5,996 nt of DNA from an uncultured Caryophanales bacterium. Its GTDB lineage: Bacteria; Bacillota_I; Bacilli_A; RFN20; CAG-826. The position numbers and the translations under genes are program-made. Shown piece by piece: positions 1 through 3,813 of the stretch (position 1 is the stretch's first letter; each line of letters begins with the position of its first letter). The DNA lies in NCBI GenBank assembly GCA_946403545.1, contig CAMJAG010000057.1, forward strand, positions 1 through 5,996. The letters run 5' to 3'. The notes below the pieces were generated by a model. It was not told the origin of the DNA, made no database searches, and saw only the letters and a program-made list of their open reading frames with translations.

Positions 1-864
1 GTTTTCGCTGGTGTTGGTGAAAGAAGTAGAGAAGGTAATGACCTTTATTATGAAATGAAATCTTCTGGTGTTTTAGGTAAAACTGCACTTGTCTTTGGAC
101 AAATGAATGAACCTCCAGGAGCAAGAATGAGAGTAGGTCTTACAGGCCTTACTTTAGCTGAATACTTTAGAGACAAAAAGAAAACTGATGTTTTATTATT
201 CATCGATAATATCTTCAGATTTACTCAAGCTGGTAGTGAAGTTTCCGCTTTACTTGGACGTATGCCTTCCGCTGTTGGTTATCAACCAACATTAGCAACT
301 GAAATGGGCCAACTCCAAGAAAGAATTACTTCAACAAAAGATGGCTCAATTACATCAGTTCAAGCAATCTATGTTCCTGCTGATGACTTAACTGACCCAG
401 CTCCTGCTACAGCATTCTCTCACTTAGATGCTAAAACAGTTCTTGATAGAGGAACTGCCGCTTTAGGTATTTATCCTGCTGTTGATCCACTTAACTCTTC
501 TTCAACTGCTTTGGAAGAAGCAATTGTTGGTAAAGAACACTACGAAACAGCTCGTAAAGTTATCGAAATCTTAGAAAGATATAAAGAACTCAGCGATATT
601 ATCGCTATCTTAGGTATGGATGAACTTTCTCCTGAAGACAAGAAAATCGTTGAAAGAGCTAGAAGAATCAGAAACTTCATGTCTCAACCATTCCATGTTG
701 CTAGCCAATTCTCAGGTTTAGAAGGAATTTATGTTAAACGTGAAGACACTGTTAAATCAGTTCAAGCAATCTTAAATGGTGAAGGTGATGACCTTCCAGA
801 AATGGCTTTCATGTATGTAGGTACATTTGAAGAAGCCAAGAAAAAAGCGGAGACTCTTAAATAA
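1..864 (+). CDS. atpD: F1Fo-ATP synthase subunit beta, 3' part (5' end outside window)
   Basis: Catalytic beta subunit of the F1 sector, which makes or hydrolyses ATP on the cytoplasmic side of the membrane. The frame is open from base 1, so the ATG at 55 is an internal methionine. The 287 visible residues are about the C-terminal 60% of a protein usually near 465 aa, and the P-loop lies upstream of the window. Visible hallmarks, in fragment numbering, are GVGERSREGND at 4-14 with the catalytic Glu at 7 and Arg at 8, Walker B LLFID at 65-69, the adenine-pocket segment GYQPTLATEMG at 93-103, and VPADDLTDPAPATAF from 125. The C-terminal torque loop is DELSPED at 207-213, against the classical DELSEED. 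The stop overlaps the atpC start by one base (TAATG), indicating translational coupling. Identity is essentially certain. Confidence 0.98.
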   Translation, partial: VFAGVGERSREGNDLYYEMKSSGVLGKTALVFGQMNEPPGARMRVGLTGLTLAEYFRDKKKTDVLLFIDNIFRFTQAGSEVSALLGRMPSAVGYQPTLATEMGQLQERITSTKDGSITSVQAIYVPADDLTDPAPATAFSHLDAKTVLDRGTAALGIYPAVDPLNSSSTALEEAIVGKEHYETARKVIEILERYKELSDIIAILGMDELSPEDKKIVERARRIRNFMSQPFHVASQFSGLEGIYVKREDTVKSVQAILNGEGDDLPEMAFMYVGTFEEAKKKAETLK

Positions 865-1265
865 TGAAATCTCTTCAACTTTTGATTTATACTCCAGAAG
901 GAAAGGAATTTGATGATGAAGTGGACTTTGTCCAAGTTCACACTTCAGATAGCTATTTAGGTATTTTGCCTGAACACGCTCCACTTATTTCTGATGTTAT
1001 TATTTCTAAACTTCTAGTTAGAAAAAATGGCGTTGATGAAGCCTTTGCAGTAGGCGAAGGTGTTTTAAATGTGAAACATAATGAAGTTAAACTCATTGTT
1101 TCTTCTTTAGAACGTGCTTCTGAAATTGATGTTGATAGAGCACTTGCTGCAAAGCAACGTGCGGAAGAGCGCCTTTCAAGAGTAGATTCAAAAGATGTTG
1201 ATATTGCTAGAGCAAAAGCCGCTTTAGCAAGAGCGCTCAATAGAATTGCTGTTTCTGGTAAATAA
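864..1265 (+). CDS. atpC: F1Fo-ATP synthase subunit epsilon
   Basis: Central-stalk subunit that couples F1 to the c-ring and restrains ATP hydrolysis. At 133 aa it has the normal family length. Residues 1-84 form the beta-sandwich domain, with the signature GILPEHAPLI at 33-42. Residues 88-133 form the charged, alanine-rich C-terminal helical hairpin. The hairpin begins with IDVDRA at 88-93, matching the I(L)DxxRA ATP-binding motif of Bacillus-type epsilon. Glu83 and later arginines 116, 123 and 127 lie close to the other ATP ligands known in thermophilic Bacillus PS3. The ATG overlaps the atpD stop, and a GGAG Shine-Dalgarno lies at 849-852, 11 nt upstream, which supports this start. It is the last ATP synthase gene, as usual, but trmL follows in the same transcription unit after 2 nt. 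Confidence 0.97.
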   Translation: MKSLQLLIYTPEGKEFDDEVDFVQVHTSDSYLGILPEHAPLISDVIISKLLVRKNGVDEAFAVGEGVLNVKHNEVKLIVSSLERASEIDVDRALAAKQRAEERLSRVDSKDVDIARAKAALARALNRIAVSGK

Positions 1266-1267
1266 AC

Positions 1268-1789
1268 ATGTTACACATCATTTTATATAGACCTGAAAAA
1301 CCACAAAATACTGGTAATATTATGCGTACTTGCGTAGCAATTCACGCAAAATTACACATAATTGGACCACTTACTTTTTCTATCGATTCTAAAGATCTTA
1401 AAAGAGTGGGAATGGACTATATTGATGATTTAAAAATGGAATATTATGAAGACTATGAAGACTTTGTAAAACGTAGTCAACTTGATAATGTTTACTACAT
1501 CACAAGATATTCAAACAAAGTTTATTCCTCATTTGATTTATCAAATCCAGTTAATGATATTGGACTTATGTTTGGTAGAGAATCCACAGGAATTCCTCAC
1601 GATATCTTAAGAAGTCATCCTGATAGACTTATGAGAATCCCAATGGTGCCTGAGGCAAGAAGTTTAAATCTTTCTAACTGTGTCGCTATTGTTGCCTATG
1701 AAGTTTTAAGGCAACAAAAATACCCTGAACTCTCCACAAGCGAAGCAATTAAGGGTGAGGATTTCTTAATTAACGAAACTAAAAAGTAA
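1268..1789 (+). CDS. trmL: tRNA (cytidine/uridine-34 2'-O)-methyltransferase, TrmL family (SPOUT)
   Basis: SAM-dependent SPOUT methyltransferase expected to methylate the ribose 2'-OH of the wobble nucleotide in certain leucine tRNAs. At 173 aa it is close to the family length of about 155-170. All three SpoU/TrmL motifs are present: PEKPQNTGNIMR at 9-20 with the catalytic-type Asn14 and Arg20, LMFGRESTGIP at 100-110, and IPMVPEARSLNLSN at 124-137 continuing to VAIVAYE. The last two build the trefoil-knot SAM site. The first 145 residues align naturally with E. coli TrmL, and the roughly 15-residue acidic tail after residue 155 is extra. It starts 2 nt after the atpC stop without a clear Shine-Dalgarno, so it is probably translated by coupling from atpC. 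The substrate is inferred from family; TrmH-like paralogues are larger and lack this compact layout. Confidence 0.93.
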   Translation: MLHIILYRPEKPQNTGNIMRTCVAIHAKLHIIGPLTFSIDSKDLKRVGMDYIDDLKMEYYEDYEDFVKRSQLDNVYYITRYSNKVYSSFDLSNPVNDIGLMFGRESTGIPHDILRSHPDRLMRIPMVPEARSLNLSNCVAIVAYEVLRQQKYPELSTSEAIKGEDFLINETKK

Positions 1790-3157
1790 TTATTTATTTA
1801 ATAAAATCTTTGTGGAATCCCTAACGGATTTTAAAGTAATAGTCTTATATGAAAGTAAATTAGCTTCTCCTAGTGAGGAGCCTTTTTTAACATTTCTAAT
1901 TTGGGTGTAGTAGATGTCTCCAGCTTCTTGATTTGAGAGAATTAAAGCAATTTCAGCACCCACTAAAAGTTGTTCGTTTGTTGGATTTTCGTTGTGGATT
2001 ACAACATGAGAACCATGCATATCTTTGATATGTAAATATGTATCATTTTTATTAGCCAATTTAAAAGTTAATTCATTATTTGCTTTAGCGTTTTTTCCAA
2101 AGGAAATCTTAGCGTTTCCAATAGTAACTGTACCTATAAAAGTAGGCTCATGTTTAAGCTTTAAAGATTTGTATTTATTAGGCACTAATTGTTTTGCTAA
2201 AGCAATTAATTCTTCTTCTTTCATGTAAGCGGAGGAAGTCAAAACGAAATTGAGATGTTCTATCTCTTGAATTGCTTTAGTTTTTTCTATTTCATTCATC
2301 TCAATAGTGCGTTTTGCCTTCTTATATTTTTTAAAATATTTTTCAGCATTTTGACCAGGAGATAATTTAGTGTCATATTCAATTCCGATTTCTTTGATGT
2401 AGTTATCTAAATCCTCAGGGGAATATGAATATCCTAAAATCGCAGATCCAATTTCAGAGTAGTGGATCTTCTCATTTGCATCTTTAATTGCATTATCAAG
2501 AGTGGTTAATTTCTTAGTTAAAGATTTGATTCTAATTCTGATGAACTTAAATAGTTCTTCAAATTTTTCTTTATCTCTAGTGTTTAACGAATCTAAATAG
2601 TATTTTTCTACCTCTTTTTTGATTTCATCTATAGATGTAGGTGCGTCATTATTTGCCTTTAAGTTGCTGTTAAGTGGTTGATATTCTAGATTTTTCACAA
2701 CTGCACGAGACGAAGTTAATGATGAGTAGTGAGCGGCAAAAATGACAATATTTTTATCGTTACAAATAACTAAGTTAGGTCTTTGTGGAATACATTCTAT
2801 GTAGAGATAGAATTTCTCTTTTTCATATAATTCATTAGCTTTTTGTAATTCAAAACAAAATACTCTATCTTCATTAAATAATGAGATGTTAACAATAAAA
2901 GCGTCTCTAACATATTTTCTTAAGTTATCGTTCATATTTCCTACGATTGTAGGAGGTACGTTATCTAAATTTGCTAAACACACAAAAGGAAAAGCGTGAT
3001 TTAAAGAGATTAATAATTTTTCATTTTTTATCATAGATAAAGTAATGATATAATCTCTTGAATTTACTAAGGATATGTTATTAATACGACATCCTATGAT
3101 TTTAGATGCTAATTCCTTTTGAATTAGTAAGAAATCATTATAACTTAAGCGTTTCAT
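1790..3157 (-). CDS. rqcH: RqcH (NFACT/Rqc2 homologue) of bacterial ribosome-associated quality control; short form
   Basis: RqcH binds 50S subunits carrying stalled peptidyl-tRNA and recruits tRNA-Ala to add C-terminal alanine tails that mark the peptide for degradation. In some Firmicutes it was originally annotated as fibronectin-binding protein A. Visible order: NFACT-N at about 1-160, including GCRINNISL at 22-30 and LRKYVRDA at 79-86; the invariant Asp97-Arg98 pair needed for tRNA binding (EDRVF at 96-100); coiled-coil segments at about 178-235 and 270-325, the second opening with SPGQNAEKYFKKYKKAKR; and the NFACT-R domain from about 340 with YLHIKDMHGSHVVI at 374-387. Length is 455 aa against about 570 in Bacillus and Staphylococcus. 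Residue 160 passes within about 18 residues to the first coiled coil, so the helix-hairpin-helix region normally found there appears absent. No strong Shine-Dalgarno precedes the ATG. The stop abuts that of trmL with no gap. Confidence 0.92.
   Translation of the reverse strand: MKRLSYNDFLLIQKELASKIIGCRINNISLVNSRDYIITLSMIKNEKLLISLNHAFPFVCLANLDNVPPTIVGNMNDNLRKYVRDAFIVNISLFNEDRVFCFELQKANELYEKEKFYLYIECIPQRPNLVICNDKNIVIFAAHYSSLTSSRAVVKNLEYQPLNSNLKANNDAPTSIDEIKKEVEKYYLDSLNTRDKEKFEELFKFIRIRIKSLTKKLTTLDNAIKDANEKIHYSEIGSAILGYSYSPEDLDNYIKEIGIEYDTKLSPGQNAEKYFKKYKKAKRTIEMNEIEKTKAIQEIEHLNFVLTSSAYMKEEELIALAKQLVPNKYKSLKLKHEPTFIGTVTIGNAKISFGKNAKANNELTFKLANKNDTYLHIKDMHGSHVVIHNENPTNEQLLVGAEIALILSNQEAGDIYYTQIRNVKKGSSLGEANLLSYKTITLKSVRDSTKILLNK
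1867..1888 (+). terminator. Possible intrinsic terminator for the atpD-atpC-trmL transcript, inside rqcH
   Basis: On the + strand, CTCCT at 1867-1871 pairs with AGGAG at 1876-1880 around an AGTG loop. Two C residues and a run of six T at 1883-1888 follow. The hairpin lies about 80 nt past the trmL stop, where the incoming transcript needs to end because no intergenic space exists. The stem is only 5 bp. The T run is the complement of the Lys424-Lys425 codons of rqcH, so it could be coding coincidence. Confidence 0.4.
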
Positions 3158-3167
3158 GTTTAATATT

Positions 3168-3196
3168 TTACCACAAATGGTTGACCTAAATATAAT
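3168..3196 (+). promoter_or_regulatory. Candidate sigma-A promoter P1 for gmk-priA
   Basis: A consensus -10 hexamer TATAAT at 3191-3196 is preceded by exactly 17 nt and a partial -35, TTACCA at 3168-3173 (4 of 6 to TTGACA). The predicted start point is near 3203, giving a leader of about 20 nt to the gmk ATG with no Shine-Dalgarno in it. The -10 sits in the dyad centred on 3193. Confidence 0.5.
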
Positions 3197-3209
3197 TTAG
3201 TTTTATTAT
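3181..3209 (+). promoter_or_regulatory. Candidate sigma-A promoter P2 for gmk-priA
   Basis: TTGACC at 3181-3186 (5 of 6 to consensus), a 17-nt spacer, and TATTAT at 3204-3209 (5 of 6). The predicted start near 3216 would leave only about 8 nt before the gmk ATG, giving a nearly leaderless message. It overlaps P1, and the two could be alternatives or used together. Which is active cannot be decided from sequence. Confidence 0.5.
3186..3200. repeat. Perfect 15-bp dyad across the divergent -10 region
   Basis: CTAAAT and ATTTAG form 6-bp arms around ATA, centred on 3193, close to the middle of the 66-bp rqcH/gmk gap. It contains TATAAT on the + strand and TATATT on the - strand. It could be an operator, or simply the symmetric -10 core of a bidirectional promoter. 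AT-richness makes a chance palindrome possible. Confidence 0.45.
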
Positions 3210-3217
3210 TTTAACAA
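3189..3217 (-). promoter_or_regulatory. Candidate promoter for rqcH
   Basis: Read on the - strand, TTGTTA (3217-3212, 4 of 6) is followed by 17 nt and TATATT (3194-3189, 5 of 6). The expected start near 3182 gives a leader of about 24 nt before the rqcH ATG. A second - strand element, TGG then TAAAAT at 3170-3165, resembles an extended -10, but it lies only 7 nt from the start codon and lacks a good -35. Confidence 0.4.
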
Positions 3218-3223
3218 TTACTT

Positions 3224-3799
3224 ATGGCTAAAAAAGGTTTACTCATTATTCTATCTGGTCCATCTGGTGTTGGAAAAGGCACTGTTAGAAAAGCTATCAT
3301 GGCTAAACATAAAGTGCGTCTAACATATTCTATTTCTATGACTACAAGAGCACCTAGAGCAAAAGAAGTCAATGGAAGAGATTATTATTTTGTGAGCAAA
3401 GAAGAATTCCAAAGAAACATTGATGAAGGCAACTTCTTAGAATGGGCAGAATTTGTTGGTAATAGATATGGCACTCCAAAAGATAAAGTGGATCAACTTA
3501 GAAATGAAGGAAAAAATGTATTCCTTGAAATTGAAATCAATGGTGCTACTCAAGTATTAAGCAAAGTCAAAGATGATAGGGTAGTCTCTTTCTTCCTTAA
3601 ACCTCCTAGCATTGAACAATTAGAGAATAGAATTAGAAAGAGAAAATCTGAGACAGAAGAAGTCATTAGAGAACGCCTAGAAAAAGGTGAAAAAGAAATG
3701 TCTATGACTGAGGCTTATGACTATGTCATATTAAATGATGAAATCGATAGAGCCGCTGAAGAAATCATCTCAATCATTAAAGAAAAACAAAAAGCATAA
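3224..3799 (+). CDS. gmk: Guanylate kinase
   Basis: Cytosolic enzyme that phosphorylates GMP (and dGMP) to GDP with ATP, essential for GTP supply and for salvage downstream of guanine uptake. At 191 aa it is within the 185-210 aa bacterial range. The P-loop GPSGVGKGT is at 12-20. The GMP-binding segment SISMTTRAPR is at 36-45, with GRDYYFV at 51-57 and LEIEINGA at 101-108 (usually LEIDVQGA). FLKPPS follows at 124-129, lid-region arginines and glutamates lie between 136 and 152, and YDYVILND is at 165-172. Trp74, in LEWAEF, is the only tryptophan found in this window and is coded TGG. The ATG places the P-loop at the expected distance. There is no Shine-Dalgarno upstream and the predicted leader is very short. 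priA follows 14 nt after the stop. Confidence 0.98.
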   Translation: MAKKGLLIILSGPSGVGKGTVRKAIMAKHKVRLTYSISMTTRAPRAKEVNGRDYYFVSKEEFQRNIDEGNFLEWAEFVGNRYGTPKDKVDQLRNEGKNVFLEIEINGATQVLSKVKDDRVVSFFLKPPSIEQLENRIRKRKSETEEVIRERLEKGEKEMSMTEAYDYVILNDEIDRAAEEIISIIKEKQKA

Positions 3800-3801
3800 A
3801 T

Positions 3802-3805
3802 AGGA
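3802..3805 (+). promoter_or_regulatory. Ribosome binding site that fixes the priA GTG start
   Basis: AGGA lies 8 nt upstream of the GTG at 3814, in the short gmk-priA spacer. It supports GTG initiation there, because the PriA N-terminal motif begins immediately after this codon and no ATG in frame precedes it. Confidence 0.7.
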
Positions 3806-3813
3806 CGAATAAA

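Noticed and set aside
55..57. ATG as a start for a short beta-subunit protein
   Set aside because: The frame is open through base 1, and the upstream residues are the canonical GVGERSREGND catalytic segment, so this is an internal methionine of a gene cut by the window edge.
772..984. 70-codon - strand frame across the atpD/atpC junction
   Set aside because: Covers two well-supported coupled genes on the other strand, and its translation has no family resemblance.
953..1240. 95-codon open frame on the - strand opposite atpC
   Set aside because: Shadow of atpC: serine/alanine-rich translation, no family features, and no start signal.
1691..1715. Inverted repeat GTTGCC / GGCAAC in trmL followed by five A
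   Set aside because: The loop is 13 nt, and the homopolymer after it is A rather than T on the + strand. On the - strand the T run precedes the stem. It does not fit a terminator for either direction and lies in coding sequence.
1716..1756. Possible terminator for rqcH on the - strand: ACCCT/AGGGT arms followed by TATTTTT
   Set aside because: The stem is 5 bp with a loop of about 26 nt and sits inside trmL. Too weak to annotate, although rqcH must terminate somewhere in this area.
1816..1832. Hairpin AATCC / GGATT followed by a short T run just inside rqcH
   Set aside because: A 5-bp AT-leaning stem with only a four-base T stretch, two of them within or next to the stem. The hairpin at 1867 with T6 is better.
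2025..2228. 67-codon + strand frame opposite rqcH
   Set aside because: Antisense shadow in the conserved NFACT-R region. The hydrophobic look comes from the complement of lysine- and asparagine-rich codons.
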